A stretch of 64,000 bases of DNA from an uncultured Collinsella sp. Its GTDB lineage: Bacteria; Actinomycetota; Coriobacteriia; Coriobacteriales; Coriobacteriaceae. A program made the position numbers and the translations under genes. Of this stretch, positions 26,504 through 34,389 are shown one piece after another (position 1 is the stretch's first letter; the number at the start of each line of letters is the position of its first letter). The stretch lies in contig CABQLK010000001.1 in NCBI GenBank assembly GCA_902465015.1, forward strand, positions 62,001 through 126,000, written 5' to 3'. Under the pieces are notes generated by a model. That model saw nothing but the letters and a program-made list of their open reading frames with translations, did not search any database and was not told the origin of the DNA.

Positions 26504-27141
26504 TATGCAGCCACGATGCGGCGTTGATACGCCCTCACCAGCAGCGAGATACCAAAGTTGAGCACAAAGTACATCGCAAACACCAGGCCGTAGAGCATAA
26601 GCACCTGCGACAGATCGATCGCGTGGGCCATCACGACGTTTGCCGTGTACATGAGCTCGGCCACGTTAATGCCCGAAAGATACGAGCTGTCCTTGATGAC
26701 GGTCGTGCACTGGCTAAACAGCGCCGGAATGATCGTCTTAAACGTCTGCGGCAGAATGATGTAGCGCATGGTGGCAAAGAAGCCAAAGCCCTGGCTCTGC
26801 GCCGCCTCAAACTGGCCGCGCGGAATCGAGTTGAGGCCGCCACGCACAATCTCGGCCATAACAGCGCTGGTAAACAGCGTAAAGGCGATGGTCGAAATCA
26901 CAATGTCCAAACCCTGCACCGTAAAGTAGATAAACAGAATCCACAGCAGGTTCGGCGTGCAACGGAACAGCTCGATATAGGCGCTCACCAAAATACGGAA
27001 CGGGCGGGGCGCATAGCTTTTAACGAGCGCCAGCACCGTGCCAAAGATGAGCGAGAAAAAGATCGACAGCGCCGAGATCTCGATTGTCTTAACAAAGCCG
27101 CCCCAAATGTAGAGCAGGTTGGTCGCGTTGAAGATTTCCAT
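26503..27141 (-). CDS. Polar amino-acid ABC transporter permease 2
   Basis: 212 residues, HisM/GlnP-type inner-membrane subunit with about five spans (GGFVKTIEISALSIFFSLIFG at the start). The ATPase-contact EAA loop is QFEAAQSQGFGFFATMRYIILPQ. It pairs with the permease upstream; the ATG follows that gene's stop by 3 bp. The ligand is some polar amino acid and is not resolved. Confidence 0.88.
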   Translation of the reverse strand: MEIFNATNLLYIWGGFVKTIEISALSIFFSLIFGTVLALVKSYAPRPFRILVSAYIELFRCTPNLLWILFIYFTVQGLDIVISTIAFTLFTSAVMAEIVRGGLNSIPRGQFEAAQSQGFGFFATMRYIILPQTFKTIIPALFSQCTTVIKDSSYLSGINVAELMYTANVVMAHAIDLSQVLMLYGLVFAMYFVLNFGISLLVRAYQRRIVAA

Positions 27142-27144
27142 GCG

Positions 27145-27891
27145 CTAGGCCTCCTCTACATTGTCGAGCCCCAGCTCGGCCAGGCTCACGCCGCGCGGAC
27201 GCTCCTTGGAGCGGCGCTCGAGCCACTGCACCAGCATGGCGAGCGGAAAGCAGATGATGAAGTACATAAGGCAGCAGACGATGTATCCCTGCAGGTAACC
27301 GTACAGACTCACAAAATTGTCGGAACGGTACATAAGGTCGCCGCCAGCCACAAGTGCCAACACCGACGTGTTCTTGACCAGGTTGAGCGCCTGGTTACAC
27401 AGCGGCGGCAAAATGATCTTGAACGTCTGGGGCAGCACGATGTACCAGTACGCCTGCGCACGGGTGAAGCCCTGGCTCTGGGCCGCCTCCATCTGACCGC
27501 GCGGAACCGCCTCGATACCAGTGCGGATGACCTCCGAAATGTAAGCCGCGTGATACAGGCCCACACCCAAGAAGCCCAGCACGAACGGCGCGATGCGCAC
27601 CGGCTGGTCGGCACCGGTTATGGCCTGCAAAAACTGCGGACCGGCCATGTACATAAAGAGCACCTGCACGGGCAACGGAGTGTTCTGGTAAAACTCCACA
27701 TACACGCGGCTTATGGCGCGCAGCACGCGCGAACGAGTGGTAGAGAACACGCCCAGCAGCGTGCCCAGCACCAGCGACAGCAACAGACCGGCAACGACCA
27801 CCTGCAGCGTCACGCCAAAGCCCTCCCAGAAGGGCCCCATGTTTTGAAATGTCGTCGACCAACGGTCGGCGTCAAACAATCCTTCGAGCAT
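27145..27891 (-). CDS. Polar amino-acid ABC transporter permease 1
   Basis: 248 residues, same family as the following permease. EAA loop QMEAAQSQGFTRAQAYWYIV; first span VTLQVVVAGLLLSLVLGTLLG. ATG 27891 (MLEGLFDADRW) has GGAA upstream; the longer open frame overlaps the binding protein and is not used. The C-terminus ends in a charged tail of about 30 residues. Confidence 0.88.
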   Translation of the reverse strand: MLEGLFDADRWSTTFQNMGPFWEGFGVTLQVVVAGLLLSLVLGTLLGVFSTTRSRVLRAISRVYVEFYQNTPLPVQVLFMYMAGPQFLQAITGADQPVRIAPFVLGFLGVGLYHAAYISEVIRTGIEAVPRGQMEAAQSQGFTRAQAYWYIVLPQTFKIILPPLCNQALNLVKNTSVLALVAGGDLMYRSDNFVSLYGYLQGYIVCCLMYFIICFPLAMLVQWLERRSKERPRGVSLAELGLDNVEEA

Positions 27892-27916
27892 TTGATTCCT
27901 TCCTTGGACGATGCGC

Positions 27917-28792
27917 CTAGACAAGACCCCAGGTCTTGACCTCTTGGTCGAGCCAGCCGTCGGCCAGGCGATCGCAAACCACCTGATCGACCACGGCCGA
28001 AAGGTCGCAGCCCTTCTTGGTCGCCACGCCGTAGCCCTGCTCACCAAACTTGACCTCGGGCTGCAGCAGCTCAACGGTCTCGTTCATATAACCGGCCAGC
28101 GTGGAGCGGTCCATGGCAAAGACGTCGATATTGCCGGCGTCGAGCGAACTCTTGATGATGGGGTAGCCGCTAAAGGCCCTAAACTCGGGCTTGCAGCTAA
28201 AGCCGTTGTCCCTGATCATCTGCTCGATCAGGCTCTGCGTGGTAGCGCCCTGGCTCACGCCAATGACCTTGCCGTCCAGGTCCTCAATCGAGGTAAAGCC
28301 CGAACGCTTCTTGACCATGAGTCCCACATAGTCGGTGCGGTACGGCGTCGAGAAATCCCAGCTCTTCTTGCGCTCGTCGGTGATGGTGTAGGTCGCCGCG
28401 ACCACGTCAAGTTGGCCGTTATCGATCAGCGGACCGCGCGTCTTGGGCGTTACGTCGGTAAACTCGACAAGCTCCTGGGCGCGGGCATCCTTGTAGCTCA
28501 CGCCAAAGACGGCAGCGGCGATCTGGTAGCACAAATCGACTTCCATGCCCTCAAAGCGGCCCTTGGCGGTGTCGTAATAGCCGTAGCCGGGAACATCCTT
28601 CTTAACGCCGGCATTCAGATGGCCGCGCGACTTAATGGCCGCAAGCTTGGACCCCTTGTCGGAGCCCTCGCCGCTGGTGGAGTCGCCGCAACCGGTAAGC
28701 GCGGACCCCGTCAGCGCAAGCATACCGGCGCCCGCCAGCTGCAAAAAGTGACGGCGCGACACGGCCGCCCTCGTCATATCCGTCATGTCCAT
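27917..28792 (-). CDS. Amino-acid ABC transporter substrate-binding lipoprotein (Tat type)
   Basis: 291 residues, family 3 solute-binding protein. The N-terminus has twin arginines (SRRHFLQLAGAG) and a lipobox LTGC, so export by Tat and lipid anchoring are predicted. Mature features: GYYDTAKGRFEGMEVDLCYQ, VAATYTITDERKKSWDFSTP and DLDGKVIGVSQGATTQ, all typical of glutamate/glutamine/cystine-type binding proteins. ATG 28792 is used; GTG 28795 or ATG 28786 are possible. Follows the ATPase by 8 bp. Confidence 0.9.
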   Translation of the reverse strand: MDMTDMTRAAVSRRHFLQLAGAGMLALTGSALTGCGDSTSGEGSDKGSKLAAIKSRGHLNAGVKKDVPGYGYYDTAKGRFEGMEVDLCYQIAAAVFGVSYKDARAQELVEFTDVTPKTRGPLIDNGQLDVVAATYTITDERKKSWDFSTPYRTDYVGLMVKKRSGFTSIEDLDGKVIGVSQGATTQSLIEQMIRDNGFSCKPEFRAFSGYPIIKSSLDAGNIDVFAMDRSTLAGYMNETVELLQPEVKFGEQGYGVATKKGCDLSAVVDQVVCDRLADGWLDQEVKTWGLV

Positions 28793-28800
28793 CACCGCGC

Positions 28801-29532
28801 CTAGTGCAGAATCTTGGACAGGAACTCGCGGCAGCGCGGGTTCTCGGGGTTATCGAAGAAGTGCTCGGGCGTGCCCTCCTCCAGAATGCGGCCGTCCTCC
28901 ATAAAGATGACGCGGTCGGCCACCTGGCGCGCAAAGCCCATCTCGTGCGTCACGCAGATCATGGTGATGTCCTCCTGCGCGAGCTCAATCATAACGTCCA
29001 GAACCTCCTGGACCATCTCGGGGTCGAGCGCCGAGGTCGGCTCGTCAAACAGGATGATGGGCTGCTTGGTGCACAGGGCACGGGCGATGGCGATGCGCTG
29101 CTGCTGACCGCCCGAGAGATTCTGCGGATACTCGCCGGCCTTATGCGCCATGCCGACGCGCTTGAGCGCGGCGATGGCGATCTCGGTCGCCTCCTCCTTG
29201 CTCTTCTTTTGCAGCTTGATGGGCGCGAGCGTCAGGTTGCCCAGCACCGTCATGTTGGGATACAGGTTGAACTGCTGAAACACCATGGAGCTGTACTTGC
29301 GAGCCATCTCCAAGTGATTCTTTTTGGTGAGCGGCGTACCGTCGATGACAACCTCGCCCGACGTGGGCTCCTCCAGATAATCGACGCAACGGATGAGCGT
29401 CGACTTACCCGAACCGGAAGGCCCGATCATTACGAGCTTCTCGCCGCGCTTGACGGTGAGATTGATATCTTTGAGCACATGCAGGTCGCCAAAGTACTTG
29501 TTGAGATGCTTGATCTCGATCATGTCTGCCAT
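28801..29532 (-). CDS. Polar amino-acid ABC transporter ATPase
   Basis: 243 residues, GlnQ/HisP type. Walker A IGPSGSGKSTLIR (38-50), Q-loop VFQQFNLYPNMT, signature LSGGQQQRIAIARAL, Walker B IILFDEPTSALDPEMV, H-loop VTHEMGFA. First gene of a four-gene operon: ATPase, binding protein, permease, permease. AGGG sits 6-9 nt from ATG 29532. Confidence 0.93.
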   Translation of the reverse strand: MADMIEIKHLNKYFGDLHVLKDINLTVKRGEKLVMIGPSGSGKSTLIRCVDYLEEPTSGEVVIDGTPLTKKNHLEMARKYSSMVFQQFNLYPNMTVLGNLTLAPIKLQKKSKEEATEIAIAALKRVGMAHKAGEYPQNLSGGQQQRIAIARALCTKQPIILFDEPTSALDPEMVQEVLDVMIELAQEDITMICVTHEMGFARQVADRVIFMEDGRILEEGTPEHFFDNPENPRCREFLSKILH

Positions 29533-29644
29533 GAATGTCCCTTCCCTGCGTTTACACGAGTTGAACTATTGTACGGAAAGAACCACGTTTCCGCAGCCCA
29601 CACTACATTCCCGTAAAGAACCCGCAACCTTCCACCTGCTCGTT

Positions 29645-29719
29645 GGCACTCATTGGGGACAGACTTAAATGAGTACCTGCTCATTGGGCACTCATTTAAG
29701 TCTGTCCCCAATGAGTGCC
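29645..29719. repeat. Perfect 30-bp inverted repeat with GGGGACAGAC core
   Basis: GGCACTCATTGGGGACAGAC plus 10 bases (29645-29674) is exactly complementary to 29690-29719 across a 15-nt loop that itself contains CTCATTGGG. No ORF, no T-run. Confidence 0.85.
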
Positions 29720-29769
29720 CGCGGGGGACGCCCTTCCTCCAACCGCCCTTGTTGAGCATAAGTCAGCGA

Positions 29770-29868
29770 AAACCCGTACACGCGAGCAAGGTGACGTGAA
29801 ATGAAAGGGCGCAGACCTTATGGTCGCGCCCTTGAAATTGAACGTCAGATTGCCGTGTGTACGGGTTT
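29770..29868. repeat. Imperfect palindrome ending AAACCCGTACAC
   Basis: AAACCCGTACAC at the left mirrors GTGTACGGGTTT at the right; inside, AAGGGCGC/GCGCCCTT with GACC/GGTC form a strong hairpin (about 29802-29836). Confidence 0.65.
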
Positions 29869-29881
29869 GCAGCGTCGAGCC

Positions 29882-29909
29882 GTTACGCGGTTTGGTAAAA
29901 CCGCGTAAC
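29882..29909. repeat. Hairpin GTTACGCGGTTTT
   Basis: GTTACGCGGTTT pairs with AAACCGCGTAAC a few bases beyond the yqeY stop. It may act as a transcript end, but no T-run follows. Confidence 0.6.
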
Positions 29910-29912
29910 AAA

Positions 29913-30356
29913 TTACGCTAGTTTAGCGCCGACGATCTTTGCTGCTGCCGGCTTATCGAAGTTACCGCCAGTGGCCTTACCCAGAGCGCCCATGACCTGG
30001 CCCATCTGCTTCTTAGAGGTCGCGCCCAGCTCGGCGATAACCTGCTCGATCAGGGCCTCGAGTTCCTCGCCCGAAACCTGCGCGGGCAGCAGGCTCTCCA
30101 GAATCTTGACCTGCTCGGTCAGGTTGTCGGTACGCTCCTGGTCGGTACCGGCCTTAATGGACATCTCCAGCGTCTCGCTCGTCTGCTTAATCAGACGCTT
30201 GATCATGCTGTTGACGTCTTCCTCGATCACATCACGACGCTCGTTGACCTCGATGTTCTTCACCTCGGCCTTAACCTGGCGAATGATGGACAGGCGAACC
30301 TTGTCCTTAGCCTTCATGGCCGCGATCATTTCCTTCTGCAGCTCTTCGTTGGTCAT
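29913..30356 (-). CDS. yqeY: GatB/YqeY domain protein
   Basis: 147 residues, the YqeY family related to the tRNA-binding tail domain of GatB. Helical, with RLSIIRQVKAEVKN early and LPAQVSGEELEALIEQVI, QMGQVMGALGKATGGNFD late. Molecular role is not well defined in the family. AGGAGG lies 8 nt before ATG 30356. Downstream of the foldase gene by 54 bp, so probably one transcript. Confidence 0.88.
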   Translation of the reverse strand: MTNEELQKEMIAAMKAKDKVRLSIIRQVKAEVKNIEVNERRDVIEEDVNSMIKRLIKQTSETLEMSIKAGTDQERTDNLTEQVKILESLLPAQVSGEELEALIEQVIAELGATSKKQMGQVMGALGKATGGNFDKPAAAKIVGAKLA

Positions 30357-30410
30357 CTGCAAATCCTCCTCAATAGTGCGGGCGGCACTCACACGAGCGC
30401 CGCCCCATGA

Positions 30411-31634
30411 TTACTTAGTCGTCGACGAATCGTCGGTCGAACTCTTGGTGACGCCCTTCAGGCTGACGTTGTACGGCACGTCCTTGGGCATGGGGTTAAC
30501 GGTGATGTCGGCGTCCTTCTTGTACTGCTCCAGCCACTCGCTGTACGCGGTGCTTGCCGCCTGCGTCTTCACCACGTTGGAGACGTACTTCTTGATGTCC
30601 TTGGGCACCTGCTTAATGTCATCGACCTGATTATCGACATGGAAGTAGTCGGTGCACTTGATGATGTGATAACCATAGGTCGACTCGACGACGCCGCTCA
30701 CATCGCCCTTGTTGAGTCCCTCGAGCGCCGCCTGGTAGCTGTCGACGAAGGTGGTGAGCTTGTCCCAGCCCACATCGCCCTTCTTCTCCTTGGAGCCGGT
30801 ATCGTCGGAGTGCTGCTCCACGGCATCCTCAAAGCTCAGCTCGCCGGAGTTGATCTTGTCCAGGCACTCCTGCGCCTTGGCCTTGGCGGCAGCCTTGTCC
30901 TCGTCGGAAGCGTCGGAATCGACCTTGATCAGGATATTCGACGAACGACGGGCATCGTTGTAGTTGGACAGGTTCTCATTGATGTAATCGACAATCTCGC
31001 TGTCCTTGGGCTTGCTGGTGGGTGCCACGGCATCCTTGAGCTTCTGCTGCGCCAGGCTCTCCTTGAGCGAATCCTTGTAGGTGTCCTCGGTGTAGCCGTA
31101 GGTCTTGAGAGTCTTCTTAAAAGTCTTGGCGCCGCCTGCGCTCTTGCACGCGTCCTTCCAAGCCTTCTCGACCTCCTCGTCCGACACCGTCACGCCATTC
31201 TCCTTCTGCGCTTGCTGAAGCAGGATCTGCTGCGCGTAGGAGTCGATGAGCTGCTTGCGGTACTTCTTGGGCGTGAGGTCGTTGTCGACCAGGTACTGTG
31301 CCCAGTCCTTGTCCTTGGTGTAGCCGTAGGACGTGCGCATGCTCATGATCTGCTTGGTCACGGTGTCCTCGGTGAGGTTGGTGCCGTTGATAGTGGCAGC
31401 CACACCGCCGGTGAGTTTGTAGCCTGTACTAGTGTCCTCGGTCTGCGACATCAGGCCGGAGCACGCCATGGCCGAGACGGAGAGCAGCATCGCCAGCACG
31501 CCGATGACCACCAGGACAATCTTGACGGTCTTGGACACATAGGTCTTGCGCTGCTTCTTGCGAGAGCTGGAGGCGGCGCGAGCCTGTTGCTCGGGCGTCG
31601 GCGCGACCTCGGGGTTCTTTTTCTTATTTGCCAT
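30411..31634 (-). CDS. Membrane-anchored parvulin-type peptidyl-prolyl isomerase
   Basis: 407 residues, PrsA/SurA-like extracytoplasmic foldase. Basic N-terminus, one membrane span at about 37-60 (VKIVLVVIGVLAMLLSVSAMA), a SurA_N-like helical region, then a parvulin domain at about 235-345 (ARRSSNILIKVD, GELSFEDAVEQHSDD, GDVGWDKLTTF, TYGYHIIKCTD). A Ser/Thr-rich tail ends it. A Cys in the span end (MACSG) could be lipidated, but the long N-terminus argues for a plain anchor. AAAGG at 6 nt from ATG. Confidence 0.85.
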   Translation of the reverse strand: MANKKKNPEVAPTPEQQARAASSSRKKQRKTYVSKTVKIVLVVIGVLAMLLSVSAMACSGLMSQTEDTSTGYKLTGGVAATINGTNLTEDTVTKQIMSMRTSYGYTKDKDWAQYLVDNDLTPKKYRKQLIDSYAQQILLQQAQKENGVTVSDEEVEKAWKDACKSAGGAKTFKKTLKTYGYTEDTYKDSLKESLAQQKLKDAVAPTSKPKDSEIVDYINENLSNYNDARRSSNILIKVDSDASDEDKAAAKAKAQECLDKINSGELSFEDAVEQHSDDTGSKEKKGDVGWDKLTTFVDSYQAALEGLNKGDVSGVVESTYGYHIIKCTDYFHVDNQVDDIKQVPKDIKKYVSNVVKTQAASTAYSEWLEQYKKDADITVNPMPKDVPYNVSLKGVTKSSTDDSSTTK

Positions 31635-31707
31635 GTTTGGCCTTTCGCATCACGAATCGAACAAACGCCATTGTGTCACAACGCAGCCCCCGCGGCACAC
31701 CTGGCGC

Positions 31708-31812
31708 ATGGGGGACAGGTTAATCTGCACCATTTTGGTGCAAAGGGGACAGGTCTGGCAGTTGGCAGTTAGGGACGTTCCTTTTCTGCCGGCAGTTAGG
31801 GACAGTCCCCAA
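31708..31812. repeat. Tandem GGGGACAGG / TAGGGAC motif cluster
   Basis: Four GGGAC motifs in 105 bp: GGGGGACAGGTTAATCTGCA, AGGGGACAGGTCTGG, TTAGGGACGTTCC and TTAGGGACAGTCCCC. GGCAGTTAGGGAC occurs twice as a direct repeat, and GCACCA/TGGTGC forms a small hairpin. Confidence 0.7.
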
Positions 31813-31820
31813 ATGCCGAC

Positions 31821-32285
31821 TTAGAAGTGGCGACGGATGGCGTCGACCATGCCCTGCGGCATGGTTTGGCCAAGCACATCGGCTGCAGCGTCGGCGTCCA
31901 TAAAGATATTCATGAGCGCCTGAAGCGCCTCGACCTGGCCGCCCGGCTCGGCAATACCCAGGTTGATGACAATCTGCGCAGGCACCGGGGCACCCATGCC
32001 CGCCATAGCATTGAATGTCACGGGCACAGCAGGCTTTACCACCGCGATATAGGGCTTGGCCACAAATCCCGGATCGGTGTGCGGGATGGCGATGTTTGCC
32101 GCCGGCATAGCGAGACCCGTGGGATAGGCGTCCTCGCGCGTGCGGACGGCGTCGAACCAACCGGGCGCAATGTAGCCGCGCGGGGCAAGCTCGTCCTCGA
32201 GTTGCGCAAACACTTCATCCGGCGTCGCACACTCCCAATCAAAAAACACCAGATCAGGCGTAAACAGCGCTTCGTTATCCGCCAT
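31821..32285 (-). CDS. PTS EIIA component, fructose/galactitol type
   Basis: 154 residues of the PTS EIIA type 2 family. The phospho-accepting histidine is in NIAIPHTD (His 69), followed by the usual FNAMAGMGAPVPAQIVINLGI strand. No EIIB, EIIC or sugar-processing gene is next to it, so it may serve a distant permease or act in regulation. It lies between two GGGAC repeat clusters. GAGAGG precedes ATG 32285. Confidence 0.85.
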   Translation of the reverse strand: MADNEALFTPDLVFFDWECATPDEVFAQLEDELAPRGYIAPGWFDAVRTREDAYPTGLAMPAANIAIPHTDPGFVAKPYIAVVKPAVPVTFNAMAGMGAPVPAQIVINLGIAEPGGQVEALQALMNIFMDADAAADVLGQTMPQGMVDAIRRHF

Positions 32286-32303
32286 GCGCTCACCTCTCTC
32301 ACC

Positions 32304-32359
32304 TAGTCACCTGGGACGTTCTTAAACGACTAGTCATTCAAGAACGTCCCCAATGACTA
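32304..32359. repeat. GGGACGTTCTT inverted repeat
   Basis: GGGACGTTCTT (32313-32323) is complementary to AAGAACGTCCC (32340-32350); the outer TAGTCA/TGACTA extend the dyad. Confidence 0.8.
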
Positions 32360-32362
32360 CCT

Positions 32363-32406
32363 AAAACAAAGGGTGGCCACGTGCGCCTTGGCGCCAATGA
32401 CCACCC
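32363..32406 (-). terminator. Terminator after purN
   Basis: Minus strand GGGTGGTCA...TGGCCACCC hairpin with TTTGTTTT. Confidence 0.8.
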
Positions 32407-32437
32407 TGACTACTCGGCTAAATTGTACTGTGCGCCA

Positions 32438-33139
32438 CTAGCCGCGAGGCGCATCAATTGCGACCTTGCCGCTCTCCAGCACGTGAACGCGGCCGTCGGC
32501 GAGCATTTGCACGACCTCGGGATACAGCACATGTTCAATCGCGTGGATGTGCTCCTCGAGCGTGTCGACGTCCCAGCCCTCCTCGACAGCCAGCGCACGC
32601 TGGGCGATGATGGGGCCGTTGTCGTAGATCTCGTTGGCAAAATGCACGGTCACACCGGTCACCTTGACGCCGCGCGCAAAGGCATCGTCGATCGCATGCG
32701 CGCCGGTAAAGCTCGGCAGCAGCGCCGGATGCAAGTTGACCACGCGGTTGGGAAACGCCGCCAGCAGCGGCGTATGCACCATGCGCATGTAGCCGGCCAT
32801 GACCACATACTCGCAGCCGCGCTCGAGCAGCTCATGCGCAATGATCTCGTCAGCCGCGATGGGATCGGCATAGACATCCTTGGACAGTGTGAGCGTCTGG
32901 ATGCCCGCGCGCTCAGCGCGCTGCAAACCCTTAGCCGAAGGACGGCTCGACACCACAAGCTCAATCGAGGCGTTGAGCTTGCCGGCGGCGATCAAATCGA
33001 TCAACGCCTGCAAGTTGGTACCCGACCCGCTGATGAGCACGCCGATCTTGAGCGGCTCGGCGGTATCAGTGCCGGTCGGACGGTTATAGGGCACAAAGCC
33101 CAGGCCCTCGGCAGCAGTCATCTGCTCGTTAGCGCTCAT
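32438..33139 (-). CDS. purN: Phosphoribosylglycinamide formyltransferase
   Basis: 233 residues; transfers formyl from 10-formyl-THF to GAR. Motifs: IGVLISGSGTNLQALID, SSRPSAKGLQRAERAGI, MAGYMRMV, NLHPALLPSFTGAHAIDDA (catalytic Asn-His) and VTVHFANEIYDNGPII. An N-terminal extension of about 28 residues precedes the fold. The start overlaps the end of purM by 11 bp. Confidence 0.95.
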   Translation of the reverse strand: MSANEQMTAAEGLGFVPYNRPTGTDTAEPLKIGVLISGSGTNLQALIDLIAAGKLNASIELVVSSRPSAKGLQRAERAGIQTLTLSKDVYADPIAADEIIAHELLERGCEYVVMAGYMRMVHTPLLAAFPNRVVNLHPALLPSFTGAHAIDDAFARGVKVTGVTVHFANEIYDNGPIIAQRALAVEEGWDVDTLEEHIHAIEHVLYPEVVQMLADGRVHVLESGKVAIDAPRG

Positions 33140-34232
33140 CGGAGTACACGACCTTACAGGAACCCTCGACGCACTCGCCCACGCGGAACGGCTTCTCGCC
33201 CAGCGCGACCAGGGCCTCGGTAACCGCAGCCTCGTCCTCGGGGGCGACGATCAGGCACAGGCCGACACCCATGTTGAAGGTCTTGCATGCCTCGTTGGGC
33301 GCAAGCTCGGCCTGACGCGACACGTAGGTGATGACGGGCGGAACATCCCAGCCCATCTCGGCGCCGTTGCGGGTGACCACGGCGTCGACGTCGTCGGCGA
33401 GCGCGCGGTTGAGGTTCTCGGTAATACCGCCGCCGGTGATATGGGCAATGGCATGAACGTTGGCGCCGCCGCGCAGCAGCTCCAGAATCGGCTTGACGTA
33501 GATGCGCGTGGGGGCCAGCAGAGCGTCTGCCAGCGATGCGCCGCCGAGCTCCTCGAGCGGACGGCTCAGCTCCTCGGCCTTAGCGGCGGCCTCGGGCGTG
33601 CCCGGCTTAATGCCGTCGACACCGATGACCTTGCGCACGAGTGAGTAACCGTTGGAGTGCACGCCGGTGGAGGGCAGGCCCAGGATCACATCGCCGGGTC
33701 GAACGTTCGCGGGGTCGAGCATCTTGGGACGATCGACAACACCCACGGTAAAGCCGGCGAGGTCGTAATCGGCGGGGGCCATGACGCCCGGGTGCTCGGC
33801 CATCTCGCCGCCCACGAGCGCGCAGCCCGCGAGCTTGCAGCCGTCGGCCACGCCCTTGATGATCTTTGCCATGTGCTCGGCCTCAATGTGACCGATGGCA
33901 ACGTAATCCAGGAAGAACAGCGGCTCGGCGCCCGAAGCCAAAATGTCATTGACGCACATGGCGACCAGGTCCTGGCCCACCGTCTCGTGACGGTCCATGA
34001 TCTGGGCGAGCACGAGCTTGGTGCCCACGCCGTCGGTGCCGCTGATCAGGATCGGGTCTTCCATATCCTTAAGCGCGGCGGCCGAGAACAGGCCACCAAA
34101 GCCACCGATGCCGCCGATGACCTCGGGGCGGTTGGTGTCCTTGACCATCTGCTTAATAGCGTCGACGGCGCGGCCGCCCTCGGCGGTATCGACGCCGGCG
34201 TCCTCATACGTCACATGCTTGCTGTCGCTCAT
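33129..34232 (-). CDS. purM: Phosphoribosylformylglycinamidine cyclo-ligase
   Basis: 367 residues; ATP-dependent closure of FGAM to AIR. Motifs: TYEDAGVDTAEGGRAVD, IGGFGGLF, GTDGVGTKLVLAQ, DLVAMCVNDILASGAEPLFF, GGEMAEHPGVM and HITGGGITENL. GAGAGGAAGG is close before ATG 34232. Transcribed after purF across a 157-bp gap that contains a perfect GC hairpin. Confidence 0.96.
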   Translation of the reverse strand: MSDSKHVTYEDAGVDTAEGGRAVDAIKQMVKDTNRPEVIGGIGGFGGLFSAAALKDMEDPILISGTDGVGTKLVLAQIMDRHETVGQDLVAMCVNDILASGAEPLFFLDYVAIGHIEAEHMAKIIKGVADGCKLAGCALVGGEMAEHPGVMAPADYDLAGFTVGVVDRPKMLDPANVRPGDVILGLPSTGVHSNGYSLVRKVIGVDGIKPGTPEAAAKAEELSRPLEELGGASLADALLAPTRIYVKPILELLRGGANVHAIAHITGGGITENLNRALADDVDAVVTRNGAEMGWDVPPVITYVSRQAELAPNEACKTFNMGVGLCLIVAPEDEAAVTEALVALGEKPFRVGECVEGSCKVVYSDER

Positions 34233-34302
34233 CTGAGCCTTCCTCTCCCACTACCGTGGCGCCGCGCGGACGCCAAACGGTGCTCATAGTTGCGTTCATT
34301 TC

Positions 34303-34328
34303 GGCGCGTGCCATAACGGCACGCGCCG
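34303..34328. repeat. GGCGCGTGCC hairpin between purF and purM
   Basis: GGCGCGTGCC-ATAAC-GGCACGCGCC, perfect stem, no T-run. Could attenuate or stabilise the transcript. Confidence 0.6.
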
Positions 34329-34349
34329 TCATATCAACAAAACAGCAGG

Positions 34350-34378
34350 TAAAACCTACCAAAATAAACCTGTCCCCA
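34350..34378. repeat. Single arm of the AGGTTTATTTTGG repeat
   Basis: AAAACCTACCAAAATAAACC followed by TGTCCCC matches one arm of the 180-bp element at 22981-23160 with one base changed; no second arm nearby. Confidence 0.6.
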
Positions 34379-34389
34379 CATGGCAGGCT

